A stretch of 39,622 bases of DNA, from positions 1-39,622 of the IMG/VR virus record IMGVR_UViG_3300023284_000826. The stretch is one strand, 5' to 3'. Of this stretch, positions 27,108 through 36,651 are shown piece after piece. A program made the translations under genes and the position numbers. Origin of the DNA: a virus. Every line of letters starts with the position of its first letter. Position 1 is the first letter of the stretch. The notes below the pieces were generated by a model. The model worked only from the letters and a program-made list of their open reading frames with translations, searched no databases and had not been told where the DNA came from.

Positions 27108-28037
27108 ATGGCAGGACAAATATTTGCAATAAACTCTTTGGGTGGTTTTTTCACTAACAATGAATTGTCAAGAAGGGTTCGTCACGCGGCGCAACCTTTG
27201 ATGAAGTTTCGGCAGTTTGTTGACGCGGAACCGGCGGCAGGAAGATCAAGAGGAGATAAAGTCTTTTTTGACAAAATTTCCAATATCGCAACTGCCGGTG
27301 GAACGTTAAATGAAACATCCACAATTCCAAAGACAAATTTCGTTATCAGGCAAGGGACTTTAACAGTAACAGAATATGGGAATTCTATTCCGTTTACTTT
27401 GAAGTCACAGACCTTAACGGAGATCAGTGTTCCTGAAAACATTCGTACTGTTTTAAGGAATGATATGGCCAAAGTCCTTGATTCCGCGGCAGCTACAGAG
27501 TATACGTCAGCAAAGATCAAGGCCGTTGCTTCAGATACGGCAACAACCGTATTCACAAGTGATGGGACGGCAACTGTAACAGCAACTGCTAATATGTCAG
27601 ATAAAAACGTTCGGGATGTGATCGATCAGATGAAGAAAGAGAACTTTCCACGTTTTGACGGAAACAATTATATTAGCATTTCGTCAACCAATTCGATTAG
27701 AGGTCTTTATGATTTCTTTGAGGCAAAAGCTCAATTAACAACGATGCAACCGTTATTTGAGGGAGAGGTTGGCAGGTATTATGGTTGTAGGTTCATTGAA
27801 GAAACTAATTTCCTTTCTAATGTTATTGGTAGTGGAACAGATAAAGGGGAAGCAGTTTTCTTTGGGGGAGATTCAGTTCGTGAAGGAATGGTTATTCCTG
27901 AGAATGTCCGGATTGATATTCCAAAAGACTTTGGCCGGGATCAGGGAATTGCCTGGTATGCCTTAACAGGTTTTGTTAAGACATGGGACAAAGTATCCGA
28001 TGGTGAAGCTCGTATTATTCATTTAACATCAGCATAA
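27108..28037 (+). CDS. Major capsid protein
   Basis: 309 residues, alpha/beta, with MKFRQFVDAEPAAGRSRGDK and VFFDKISNIATAGGTLNETS near the start and GIAWYALTGFVKTWDKVSDG near the end. The LNETSTIPKT-type loop and LKSQTLTEISVPENIR helix are typical of HK97-fold capsid proteins of this size. Scaffold upstream and a decoration candidate downstream agree. Forms the icosahedral shell. Confidence 0.8.
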   Translation: MAGQIFAINSLGGFFTNNELSRRVRHAAQPLMKFRQFVDAEPAAGRSRGDKVFFDKISNIATAGGTLNETSTIPKTNFVIRQGTLTVTEYGNSIPFTLKSQTLTEISVPENIRTVLRNDMAKVLDSAAATEYTSAKIKAVASDTATTVFTSDGTATVTATANMSDKNVRDVIDQMKKENFPRFDGNNYISISSTNSIRGLYDFFEAKAQLTTMQPLFEGEVGRYYGCRFIEETNFLSNVIGSGTDKGEAVFFGGDSVREGMVIPENVRIDIPKDFGRDQGIAWYALTGFVKTWDKVSDGEARIIHLTSA

Positions 28038-28050
28038 GGAGGGTTACGAA

Positions 28051-28464
28051 ATGTCAAGATCATATTCCGATCCTTCTTATGGATCAAAAAAAGTGTTAGT
28101 AATGAATAAGACAGGTTCTACGGTTGGGACGTCTGCCGGTACTGATTTAATTCAGAGTACCACAAGGACAGAGTTCCCGATCATTGTTTCAGATGTTACA
28201 TTGCATTATGTAGCGGGTGGAACAAGTACGGTTAAGAGTCTTGTTCTTAACACCAAGTTGGCAGGTACGGGGGCAAATGTAGGAATTGGGACTATTGCTC
28301 TTGGGACCAATGTGACTGGTGGAGTACGGGACGGAGCTTTAACTTCAACAACTATGGCCGCAGGTGATGATTTAATGTTCACCTTCGTTGGAACAGATGC
28401 CATCGTGGCTGATGTTCGAGCGCATGTCACATATGTTGAGAGTTACGTTCAGAGTGACACGTAA
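28051..28464 (+). CDS. Head decoration/stabilisation protein candidate
   Basis: 137 residues, Gly/Thr/Val-rich beta sandwich type (VSDVTLHYVAGGTSTVKSLV ... DDLMFTFVGTDAIVADVRAH). Strong AAGGAGG ribosome site. Directly after the capsid gene, so a capsid decoration protein is likely; no diagnostic motif. Confidence 0.55.
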   Translation: MSRSYSDPSYGSKKVLVMNKTGSTVGTSAGTDLIQSTTRTEFPIIVSDVTLHYVAGGTSTVKSLVLNTKLAGTGANVGIGTIALGTNVTGGVRDGALTSTTMAAGDDLMFTFVGTDAIVADVRAHVTYVESYVQSDT

Positions 28465-28479
28465 ATAAAAGGGGGAGAT

Positions 28480-29544
28480 GTGAAAAAGGTATTAATATCC
28501 AGGTATGGGGCTTTTGGAGATATTATCCATTGTTCGCATCTCCCTCGTTTATTAAAAGAAAACGGTTATGATTACGTGGCGTTTGAGACCAATTATAAAG
28601 GCACGCAGCTTTTATCTCATAATCCGTTCATTGACAAAATGATGTTTTTTGAACCGTCAGATTGTATGGCGGTATATTCTTCAATCACTTTGATGAAAAG
28701 ACACTGGGATGATATCTCCAGAGATTATGATAAGTTTATAAATTTATTTTGGTCATTGGAGCATTCGATCATTGCGATGGAAGACGATCCTGAATATTAC
28801 ATGCATTCAGATGCTCGAAAGTTTATGCGAGAAATAAATTTTTATGATCAAACGTCTAAATGGGCAGGGTTCCCTGAATTGATGGGTAAGTATAAAGGCG
28901 AGATTTGGTATACAACGGAAGAAAAACGGATCGTTGAAAAGTGGATGAAGAAGTTCGAGGAAAAATTTATTTTAATGATAAATCTTACCGGTACGACCAT
29001 CCATAAAGTTCTTTTAGATTATCAGGAATATATTGATTATGTTCTTGATAATTACCCGGATGCACATGTAATAACAACAGGTGACGAAACTTGTAAAGAT
29101 TTAGTAAAAGAAACGGACAGAATAACGAACATCGCGGGAAAGTTTCCGTTTAGGCAGGCGGCACACATTATCAGATATGTTAATAGTGTCTTAACGATGG
29201 AATCCGGGATAGGAGTTGTTGGAAATATGTGGGGGACTCCCACTGTTCAGTTAATGACTTCAAGCAGCATTAAAAATCATCCGAATGGATGTAGTGGTGA
29301 TTTCAGTTTACAGTCACCGGCAAGATGTTCACCTTGTTCTAAAGGTCCGTACAAATTTATAGGATGTCCCAGCGAGAATGGATATCCTTTGTGTGTATAT
29401 TTTGATAAAAGAAAAGTAAAGGATAGACTTGATGAAACTTACAGGGCATATCAAGAGGACAGGTTCTCTATCGAGGATAGATTTTCCGGCGAAAATGTTA
29501 ATGCGGTGTCCTTTGTGCCAGAACCAACATCCGATATTTGTTAG
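28480..29544 (+). CDS. GT9 (heptosyltransferase-type) glycosyltransferase, copy 1
   Basis: 354 residues, GTG start after GGGGGAG. The N-terminus VLISRYGAFGDIIHCSHLPR is the GT9 motif (R-x-GA-x-GD); the C-terminal domain has FILMINLTGTTIHKV and VLTMESGIGVVGNMWGTPTV, then a Cys cluster (CSPCSKGP...C...C). Family members move heptose or related sugars from nucleotide-sugar donors. Inside a head module this may modify virion proteins, phage DNA or host surface sugars; the target cannot be read from sequence. Confidence 0.8.
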   Translation: MKKVLISRYGAFGDIIHCSHLPRLLKENGYDYVAFETNYKGTQLLSHNPFIDKMMFFEPSDCMAVYSSITLMKRHWDDISRDYDKFINLFWSLEHSIIAMEDDPEYYMHSDARKFMREINFYDQTSKWAGFPELMGKYKGEIWYTTEEKRIVEKWMKKFEEKFILMINLTGTTIHKVLLDYQEYIDYVLDNYPDAHVITTGDETCKDLVKETDRITNIAGKFPFRQAAHIIRYVNSVLTMESGIGVVGNMWGTPTVQLMTSSSIKNHPNGCSGDFSLQSPARCSPCSKGPYKFIGCPSENGYPLCVYFDKRKVKDRLDETYRAYQEDRFSIEDRFSGENVNAVSFVPEPTSDIC

Positions 29545-30250
29545 AGGTATAGTCAGGGATTTAGAAAATGAGTCGATGGATACTTGCATAGACAGGGGCT
29601 ATGCTTTCTGTAATTGCCGGAATATATTTTATACCGATTGGGATAATATTGATCAAAGAATATATGACCAGGCTTATTTTGACAAATATCAATTCAATGA
29701 TTCTAAAAAGGTTTATGGTGAATATGTAAAAAAATATTTTCCTATAATTACAGAACATAAAGATATTAAGAAATTTTGTGAGATAGGGGCTATCAATAAT
29801 ACTTTATTGGATTTCGGAAAAGATAAGCTGGGATGGGAAACAATACGACTGGATATCAATTCTGCTTCTACGGACAAAAATCATAGGATTATAACGGGAG
29901 ATATTGAAGACCCTTTAATTGTTAATAAATTACAGGATATTGATTGTATGTGGATGAGCCATTTGCTCGAACATTTAAAAGACCCGATACAAACTTTGAA
30001 GAATGTAAAGAATTGTTTAGCGGATGGAGGGCTTGTTTTTATAGCTATGCCTGATCCGTATTTTATCGATTGGGCTACGCCCAGTACGTGGGGGCATTGG
30101 GCTTTAAGAGAACATCACATAATGTGGGATATGGAATCTTTTTTACAGTTGACGAGAGAACTTGGATTTAAAACTATTTATTCCAAAAGAAATTTAGTTT
30201 CCGATAAATTTATTTGTTGCATGGATTATCATATAATTTTAAAAAAATGA
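29495..30250 (+). CDS. SAM-type methyltransferase with zinc ribbon, copy 1
   Basis: About 251 residues. The frame opens at 29429, but MLMRCPLCQNQ at 29495-29501 is a more natural start. CPLC and CNC form a small zinc ribbon; KKFCEIGAINNTLLDFGKDK is at the SAM-binding position but has lost the usual GxGxG; DCMWMSHLLEHLKDPIQTL and LADGGLVFIAMPDP are the later class I motifs. Methylation of a sugar such as O-methylation is plausible beside GT9. The weak glycine motif makes activity less sure than in copy 2. Confidence 0.7.
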   Translation: MLMRCPLCQNQHPIFVRGIVRDLENESMDTCIDRGYAFCNCRNIFYTDWDNIDQRIYDQAYFDKYQFNDSKKVYGEYVKKYFPIITEHKDIKKFCEIGAINNTLLDFGKDKLGWETIRLDINSASTDKNHRIITGDIEDPLIVNKLQDIDCMWMSHLLEHLKDPIQTLKNVKNCLADGGLVFIAMPDPYFIDWATPSTWGHWALREHHIMWDMESFLQLTRELGFKTIYSKRNLVSDKFICCMDYHIILKK

Positions 30251-31311
30251 AAAAAGCGTTAGTCATTAGATGCGGTGCTTTAGGAGATATGATTATTATT
30301 TCTCCGGTATTTCGTATTCTTAAAGATTTAGGATACAGAACTTATTGTTATACAGGAAAACGTGGCCTTAACGTTCTTAAATACAATCCTTATATCGACG
30401 AATTTATTGAATATGAAAAAGAAGGGCAGGAGAATCCTGACATTCAGAAAGACTGGGATGATGTAAAGAATAGGATTAAACCGGATTGGTTTAAGAATTT
30501 CTCTGAAAGCATTGAAGTCAATCTTGCACTGCATCCTTTATCACCGGCATATTATTATCCCAAGAATGAACGACGAGAGAGGTGTGATAAAAATTATTAC
30601 GATGAAACATTAAGGTGGGCTGGGTTTGGAGAATTAAATAATTTAACGCCCGAGCTTTTTATTTCAGACGATGAGGAGAAACAAGCTTTAAGCCGGCTGA
30701 GGAAAGGGAAAATAAATATTGTCTGGGGAATGTCCGGATCAGCAGGGAATAAAGCGTATCCATGGACAGATTATGTAATGGGAGAAGTTATCAAGGAATT
30801 TAAAGATGTCCATTTCATGACGGTAGGTGATAACCGGTGCAAAATTCTTGAGTACGTTGAAGACCCTGAGATTATTAAACACGTGACGAATTTATCGGGA
30901 GAAATTAGTTTTAGAGAAACAATCGCATTGACAAAAGTTGTTGACTTGGTTATCAGCCCGGATACAGGAACGCTTCACGCTTCAGGAGCATGGGACACAT
31001 ACAAGATCGGAATTCTCGGGCATACAACCATTGAGAATATCACAAAATATTTCAAGAATGATTATAGCCTTGAGGCTGATCCACAGAAGTCTGAATGTTC
31101 GCCGTGTTTCAGATTAATTTATGACCATACTTATCAATGCCCCATAGATATTGCATCGAAAGCGGCATGGTGCATGCATTACGGACAACCGGCTGACAGA
31201 TTATTTGAACAAGTCAAGAAAGTCATTGAAAGGATTTATGACGACAGTAGAAACCGAAAAACAAGAACACATTCACAGGGTGTATCAGAAAAAGTGTCCT
31301 GTTTGTCTTAG
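30247..31311 (+). CDS. GT9 (heptosyltransferase-type) glycosyltransferase, copy 2
   Basis: 354 residues from the ATGA overlap (30247). ALVIRCGALGDMIIISPVFR is a clear GT9 N-terminal motif; INIVWGMSGSAGNKAYPW, VVDLVISPDTGTLHASGAWD and the Cys cluster CSPCFRLIYDHTYQC follow in order. Same family and size as copy 1 but well diverged, so it probably adds a different residue or acts on a different acceptor. Confidence 0.85.
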   Translation: MKKALVIRCGALGDMIIISPVFRILKDLGYRTYCYTGKRGLNVLKYNPYIDEFIEYEKEGQENPDIQKDWDDVKNRIKPDWFKNFSESIEVNLALHPLSPAYYYPKNERRERCDKNYYDETLRWAGFGELNNLTPELFISDDEEKQALSRLRKGKINIVWGMSGSAGNKAYPWTDYVMGEVIKEFKDVHFMTVGDNRCKILEYVEDPEIIKHVTNLSGEISFRETIALTKVVDLVISPDTGTLHASGAWDTYKIGILGHTTIENITKYFKNDYSLEADPQKSECSPCFRLIYDHTYQCPIDIASKAAWCMHYGQPADRLFEQVKKVIERIYDDSRNRKTRTHSQGVSEKVSCLS

Positions 31312-32014
31312 ACCAACATTGTACGCCAACAGCATTGCCGAAGATCCGGAACTGAAAAACTCGGCTCTCTGGTATCGGTGTATGTGCGGGATTATTTTTC
31401 AAGAGAATGTTCACGATAAAGTTTTAAAGGATCAAAAATTTATCGAAGACCACAAAGAGATCAAAGAATCCAGAGAGACGGAAACCCACGCGGCCAGAAT
31501 TTATTCTGGAGTTCTTGAGTGTTTAACATACGGACGTAAATTTCTCGACATAGGTTTTGGAACCGGTCAGGTGATGCAATATTTTGTAGATAGAGGGTGG
31601 GTTTCATTCGGGATGGATAGCAATAAGGACATCAAAGAGACAGATCGAATTTTTCAAGATGATTTTGAGTTAACGAATAAGTTAGGTAGAGAGCAATATG
31701 ATTTAGTTTGGATGTCATTTATTCTTGAGAAGTTTCATAATCCCATATTAGCATTGAAAAAGGCTTATGACATTTTACAGGAAGACGGTGTTATTTATAT
31801 TTCAACACCGGATATCGATTTTCATTTTTCAAAGCCTACGGATCAATGGACACATTGGAATATGAAAGAAAATTATATAATGTGGTCAGAGAAAGCACTA
31901 TGCGCGGAACTTGAGAAGATAGGATTTAACATTATTATCAAACGCAGGAATTTCAATAAAGCATTCGGTTATTATTTTGATTTACAAATCATCGCTCAAA
32001 AAGTTTATTTTTAA
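31238..32014 (+). CDS. SAM-type methyltransferase with zinc ribbon, copy 2
   Basis: 258 residues from ATG 31238 (AAAGGATTT upstream; a longer frame from 31151 lies inside the GT9 gene). CPVC and CMC form a zinc ribbon; KFLDIGFGTGQVMQYFVDRG is a full class I SAM motif; YDLVWMSFILEKFHNPILAL and LQEDGVIYISTPDIDFHFSK match later motifs. It shares the HW(N/A)xxE(N/H)xIMW-type segment with copy 1. It overlaps the GT9 gene by 74 bases. Confidence 0.8.
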   Translation: MTTVETEKQEHIHRVYQKKCPVCLRPTLYANSIAEDPELKNSALWYRCMCGIIFQENVHDKVLKDQKFIEDHKEIKESRETETHAARIYSGVLECLTYGRKFLDIGFGTGQVMQYFVDRGWVSFGMDSNKDIKETDRIFQDDFELTNKLGREQYDLVWMSFILEKFHNPILALKKAYDILQEDGVIYISTPDIDFHFSKPTDQWTHWNMKENYIMWSEKALCAELEKIGFNIIIKRRNFNKAFGYYFDLQIIAQKVYF

Positions 32015-32029
32015 AAAAGGAGATAAAAT

Positions 32030-32452
32030 ATGGCAGCATTTGATGATGCAACAGTAACGATTGATACAGGGGAGATGACCTATACGGACAGACATGAACA
32101 AAAGCATGTTGTCAATAACGCAGAGACTTTTGTTTTTGAATTAGTCGCCGCATCGACGGGGGCAAGATACACCATCAAGTCGGATAGTCTGGCATTAGCA
32201 ACAGGTGAAAGACTTGAATTAGAACTAGATAAAGTGTTTTCAAGCTTTCAGGTTCCTACAGACGCAACCGCGGCTCTGAATGCGGGTTCTTTGTGGATAA
32301 GAGAGACCGATGGATATCGGGCCGAATGGAAAATACGAAGTATCACGATTAATAATGTTGACGAGCCGACGGTCATTACAGCGGCAAAATTTGAACGAGT
32401 TGACAATCCGGTCATTACAATGACTTTAACCAATATCACCGTTACTCAATAA
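32030..32452 (+). CDS. Virion structural protein candidate, 140 residues
   Basis: Beta-rich, Thr/Glu-rich: DTGEMTYTDRHEQKHVVNNA, then RLELELDKVFSSFQVPTDAT and MTLTNITVTQ at the end. Strong AAAAAAGGAG ribosome site. Its place between the glycosylation cassette and tail genes fits a minor capsid or decoration protein. Confidence 0.6.
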   Translation: MAAFDDATVTIDTGEMTYTDRHEQKHVVNNAETFVFELVAASTGARYTIKSDSLALATGERLELELDKVFSSFQVPTDATAALNAGSLWIRETDGYRAEWKIRSITINNVDEPTVITAAKFERVDNPVITMTLTNITVTQ

Positions 32453-32460
32453 GGAAAATC

Positions 32461-32616
32461 ATGGTTAAAAAAACAGATATTGAAAAATCCGCTGAACAGC
32501 GTCAAAAGTTTCAGCAGGAAAGAACAGAAAGAGTCCAAAAAGATTCTTCAAAGGCATCCTTTAATAAAGACGGTAAGGACGTGAGTTTTAATTTTAATGA
32601 GGGAAAGTTTGAATGA
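32461..32616 (+). CDS. 51-residue charged protein
   Basis: MVKKTDIEKSAEQRQKFQQE, then a Lys/Ser/Asp-rich tail. Polar, probably helical then disordered. ATGA overlap with the next gene. Unknown minor virion or assembly protein. Confidence 0.55.
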   Translation: MVKKTDIEKSAEQRQKFQQERTERVQKDSSKASFNKDGKDVSFNFNEGKFE

Positions 32617-33164
32617 TATTTGATTATCTTCCAAACGCTAATTTTTTACGTGATGTAATTTTTTGGGTAGATGGTCTTAATGGTCTTAATCCATTGCGTG
32701 ATCGTAAGAATAAGACAGCTTATACGACCGCGAATTTGACGATTCCGACCTTTTCTCATAGAGGTGGAGATATGACGTTTAACAATACGTCGTCTTTAGT
32801 GACCGTCGGGGATACTGGTGAAACAATGAAGGCTGTCCAATTCTGGGTTAATCCTACCACGAGTACAGAGTTCTTTTTGACTTTGGGTGCGGGTGGTGAA
32901 GTGGTTCAATCTTCTACGGGAACTTTGTCGGCAAATAACTGGACATCCCCGACGATTTATATTAATGGTTCACAAACAACAACCTTACCTACAGGATCAT
33001 TTTCATTAGTCACAGTGAATACAGATACAGGATTTTCAGCGGACAATGTTCTTATTGGCAAGGTATCGACGAATTTTATGCAGGGCATTATGACACAGGT
33101 CATTGGGTTTAATAAAACTCTCACATTAGATGAACATCGAGAGGTTTTTAATAAATTCATGTAA
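32613..33164 (+). CDS. Lectin/LamG-like virion protein candidate
   Basis: 183 residues with FWVDGLNGLNPLRDRKNKTA, SSLVTVGDTGETMKAVQFWV, NNWTSPTIYINGSQTTTLP and a C-terminal MTQVIGFNKTLTLDEHREVF. The strand pattern and the final FNKTLTxDE motif are typical of concanavalin/LamG-type phage proteins that bind sugars. May decorate the virion or help host binding. Confidence 0.65.
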   Translation: MIFDYLPNANFLRDVIFWVDGLNGLNPLRDRKNKTAYTTANLTIPTFSHRGGDMTFNNTSSLVTVGDTGETMKAVQFWVNPTTSTEFFLTLGAGGEVVQSSTGTLSANNWTSPTIYINGSQTTTLPTGSFSLVTVNTDTGFSADNVLIGKVSTNFMQGIMTQVIGFNKTLTLDEHREVFNKFM

Positions 33165-33174
33165 AGGATAAGAC

Positions 33175-34191
33175 ATGCTACTAACCTTCAGAGAAATACA
33201 GCGCAGAGTTCAGGCAAAAATACAAAATACCAATGCCTCAACATCCAATGCCGATGATCTTCTTCCAAAGATTAAGGATTGGATTAATATCCGGTATGAC
33301 CGGGTTTATAGAAGTTTTGACTGGATATGTACGACAGAAACACAAGATCTTCAAATTGTGGCCAGTCAGCAGGAATATATTTTTAATCGGGATATCGGCA
33401 AGATCATTTCTATATTTGACAGAACAAACGGGGTTCCCGTCCATGAGGATACGATTGAGAATCATATTAGAAATAATGGCATAGATTTTGATCAGACCGG
33501 AAACATTCAAAGGGACGATCCGTCAAGATACCGGATGGTCGGGGAATATACCGTAAGGAATGAAATAGGTGCGTCCGCCGAAACAATCAATGTTGTATCA
33601 ACGAACAACACAACAGATATTGCACCTAATGTGGTACGTATTGTTGGGCTAGTTAATGGGGTGGAAATTGGAGAAAATATCACTTTAACCGGAACAACAA
33701 CAGCGACGAGCATAAATACTTATGACGCCAATCAAAAATTGAAAGTATCGGTCGGAACATCGGACGGGACAAGAAATACTATAGTTGGAAAAATTACAGC
33801 TTCAGGAACAACATCATCAACAATATTTTCTGATATCGCTCCAACGGAGTTCGCTCATATGTACAGATGGATCAGGGTATCCCCGCAGCCTTTGACAGGT
33901 GCGACTCAACCGGTGTGGGAAGTTTGGTATCAAAAAGTCTTGAGATTCTTAGAAGATAATAATGACATCACGGTCATTGACTGTGGTATGGAGCTTGTTC
34001 AGGGAGCGTTCGCGGATTCTCTGCGAGAAGATGGTCTTGAACAAGAAGCCAGCCTGGCAGAGCAGAAATTTGTCAGCATGGTTCAGGAATTGCAATCTGC
34101 TCAAAGACAACCGAATCTAATGGAACAGTTTATGCCGGAAACCAAAAGACCTATTAAAATCCTGGATTTTGGGAGAGTGGTGACACGATAG
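33175..34191 (+). CDS. Head-tail adaptor protein candidate
   Basis: 338 residues. The N-terminal helical part (LTFREIQRRVQAKIQNTNAS, LLPKIKDWINIRYDRVYRSF) resembles phage adaptor proteins that dock under the portal. A Thr/Ser-rich beta domain (about 140-215) and a helical end follow. Position between capsid-region genes and the tail stabilisation protein agrees. Its ribosome site and first 31 codons are duplicated at 20438-20545. Confidence 0.65.
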   Translation: MLLTFREIQRRVQAKIQNTNASTSNADDLLPKIKDWINIRYDRVYRSFDWICTTETQDLQIVASQQEYIFNRDIGKIISIFDRTNGVPVHEDTIENHIRNNGIDFDQTGNIQRDDPSRYRMVGEYTVRNEIGASAETINVVSTNNTTDIAPNVVRIVGLVNGVEIGENITLTGTTTATSINTYDANQKLKVSVGTSDGTRNTIVGKITASGTTSSTIFSDIAPTEFAHMYRWIRVSPQPLTGATQPVWEVWYQKVLRFLEDNNDITVIDCGMELVQGAFADSLREDGLEQEASLAEQKFVSMVQELQSAQRQPNLMEQFMPETKRPIKILDFGRVVTR

Positions 34192-34192
34192 T

Positions 34193-36340
34193 ATGCCAAT
34201 CACAAGAGAAAAAAATAGGATAAGGGTTCAGTCCTTTAATGGCGGAGAAGATTCTACATCCGAGCCCGCGGTTGTTCAACAGAACTTTGCCACTATTTTA
34301 AGAAATGGTGTCATTAAAGAACTGGGTAAAGTCAAACAGAGAGAAGGAATTGATAGAATAGGTGATAATCCCGACACTCTGGTAAGTCATTATAAGTTCG
34401 ATGCGTCCAGTTCCGAGGATGATAAGGGGTCGAATACCGGAGTTGATACGTCTATTGCTTACGTTGACGGAAAGTTTGGTAAGGCCCCATCGTTTAACGG
34501 AACAACTTCCAAGATCACTGTCGCGGCGGATTCAACGATTGATATTACGACAATCGATGACTTTACGTTTACATGCTGGGTTTTCCCTGATAGTGATGGA
34601 CAGCTTGATACTGGCCGGATATGGACAAAAGGCAGCAGTTTTGTCCAAGTTCAGAATGAATCTTCAAATACCGTTAAAATCCGTTTTGTCGTGGATTATG
34701 ACACGACAGATGCCGAGGTTATAACATCTACGACAATCAATATTGGAGAATTTACAAAATTAGAATTTATCCATAATACCGATAATTCACTAGATATCGT
34801 TATCAACGGGGTTATTGCTACATATTCAACCGATACGACCGGTGTAGGTAGTCTGGTGGATGATTCAAGCGATGATCTGGTGATAGGCAACAATACAGGT
34901 CAAACACAGACATTTGATGGAGAGATTGATGATTTTAGGATTTATAACGCCCCGAGAGTAGCAAATGATTTTGAACAGGATAAGATTTTCGGGATAACCC
35001 GGTATACAGTAGGAACCACGATTGATCGTATTTTCAGGATCAGAGACACGAATCTTGAACGATTAGATGATGATTTTAAAGGATACACGGTTATTGATTC
35101 CGGATTTACTGCGGATTTAACAACAAATTTTGTACAGGCTAAAGATTTACTTTTCATTCTTAACGGTACTGAAAATGTCCATTCAATGGATTCCGCGGAG
35201 ACTGTGACCGATGAAGGAAATACTAATACAGACCCACCAAGAACAACTGTTGGGGCGTGGGCCCAAAATAACAGATTGTTTGTTGGGGGTTCTCTAACCG
35301 AAGCCGAACGGGATTTTATATGGTTCAGTGATTCTCTTGATCCACAGACATTCGATCAGGCAACAAATGTTTTCAAAGTTCGGTCCGGTTCATCCGGTAG
35401 AGTGACATGGTTACAGACATTCAAATTAAACGAGATGATTATTTATAAGGATGATTCGGTTTTTGTCTTGAATATGACAGGTGCGACACCTTTGACAGAT
35501 TGGACGTTGGAACCTGTTAATGTTGAGGTTGGATGTAAAGCCGGACGCACAGTCCAGGATATCGGAAATGATCATGTTTTTCTGGATAATGAAAATAGAG
35601 TTAGGTTGCTTCAAAGAACTACGTTTGATAAATTGCAAACAGCGGTTATTTCCGACCGTGTGCAGAGTATTCTTGATACGATCAATGTGGATGCCGTGGA
35701 AAAAGCGGCGTCATGGTTTATTGACGGCAAGTATTATCTCGCTATTCCTACAGGAACACAGACCGAGAATGATGTTGTTTTGGTATGGGATACGGCAGCA
35801 GCACGGTTAATTGGAAGAGAAGATACCGGATGGTCAGTTATTCCTTCAGGGGAATGGTTTGCTTCCGTGTTTACCGAGTTTGAGTTTGGCGATAACAAAT
35901 TGAGATTAGTCTTCGGAGATAACAGAACAGTATCTTTGACTTACAAGCAATCCGGTAACAATGATAACGGTGCTGCAATCAGGATGCGTATAGCCGGTCA
36001 AGATCATGATTTAGGCAATCGAGGATCAGATAAGATATGGGGGCCGTTGCATGTTGTGTGGGATGCCGGAGAAAGCACATCCGTTGAAATATTCGCCGAG
36101 ATAGACAGGGGTGGACGGCGTTCTTTGGGAACATTGTCTTTGAGCGGGGGAGCCCCTGTCTTACCTATTGATTTACCTTTTGATTTGGGAGGGAGTGCGA
36201 AAGCATCCGATGTTTTCTTTGTTAAACAGATCGGAAGAGGCAAGACGTGCCGCATTGAAGTCGAGCATGACACGTTTAACGTTCAACCGACGTTTACAGA
36301 ATATGAATTGTTTGCCGAAGAGAGGATTACACGCGCGTGA
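34193..36340 (+). CDS. P22-type tail stabilisation (propeller) protein with inserted LamG domain
   Basis: 715 residues. Residues 1-60 (RIRVQSFNGGEDSTSEPAVV...) and 265-715 (TIDRIFRIRDTNLERLDDDF, GAWAQNNRLFVGGSLTEAER, RVTWLQTFKLNEMIIYKDDS) look like one propeller-type tail protein. About 62-262 is a LamG/concanavalin domain (LVSHYKFDASSSEDDKG, FNGTTSKITVAADSTIDITT, DLVIGNNTGQTQTFDGEIDD). The core would plug or stabilise the short tail; the LamG insert may bind a surface glycan. The P22 comparison rests on pattern and position. Confidence 0.65.
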   Translation: MPITREKNRIRVQSFNGGEDSTSEPAVVQQNFATILRNGVIKELGKVKQREGIDRIGDNPDTLVSHYKFDASSSEDDKGSNTGVDTSIAYVDGKFGKAPSFNGTTSKITVAADSTIDITTIDDFTFTCWVFPDSDGQLDTGRIWTKGSSFVQVQNESSNTVKIRFVVDYDTTDAEVITSTTINIGEFTKLEFIHNTDNSLDIVINGVIATYSTDTTGVGSLVDDSSDDLVIGNNTGQTQTFDGEIDDFRIYNAPRVANDFEQDKIFGITRYTVGTTIDRIFRIRDTNLERLDDDFKGYTVIDSGFTADLTTNFVQAKDLLFILNGTENVHSMDSAETVTDEGNTNTDPPRTTVGAWAQNNRLFVGGSLTEAERDFIWFSDSLDPQTFDQATNVFKVRSGSSGRVTWLQTFKLNEMIIYKDDSVFVLNMTGATPLTDWTLEPVNVEVGCKAGRTVQDIGNDHVFLDNENRVRLLQRTTFDKLQTAVISDRVQSILDTINVDAVEKAASWFIDGKYYLAIPTGTQTENDVVLVWDTAAARLIGREDTGWSVIPSGEWFASVFTEFEFGDNKLRLVFGDNRTVSLTYKQSGNNDNGAAIRMRIAGQDHDLGNRGSDKIWGPLHVVWDAGESTSVEIFAEIDRGGRRSLGTLSLSGGAPVLPIDLPFDLGGSAKASDVFFVKQIGRGKTCRIEVEHDTFNVQPTFTEYELFAEERITRA

Positions 36341-36651
36341 GAGAATTGAGTGATATAAAAAATAAACAGATTCCGCATGAAGTTAGATTAAGAATTGCAA
36401 CGGCTGTACGGGATTATACGGAACAGGCCAGAGTTTCTGTAAAAAGTAATAGTTTGGATTATTCGGTAGAAGCTTTTAACAATACTGATCTTTTTAGAAA
36501 TCCCGACAAAGTGGGCGTCACATTGTTTTTTCCAAATAAAGTCAATGCCACGCATGTGATGTGCCGGATATTTCCTTTATCGATCGGTGAAACGGCTTTT
36601 GGAAGGCAGTTAGAAAATATGGAAAAACAATTACTTAGAAAGGTTCCCTAA
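36337..36651 (+). CDS. Hypothetical tail-region protein, 104 residues
   Basis: GTG start in a GTGA overlap with the tail protein; the end shares TAATG with the fibre gene. RIATAVRDYTEQARVSVKSN and TLFFPNKVNATHVMCRIFPL suggest a small alpha/beta protein. Possibly tail assembly. No family recognised. Confidence 0.6.
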   Translation: MRELSDIKNKQIPHEVRLRIATAVRDYTEQARVSVKSNSLDYSVEAFNNTDLFRNPDKVGVTLFFPNKVNATHVMCRIFPLSIGETAFGRQLENMEKQLLRKVP

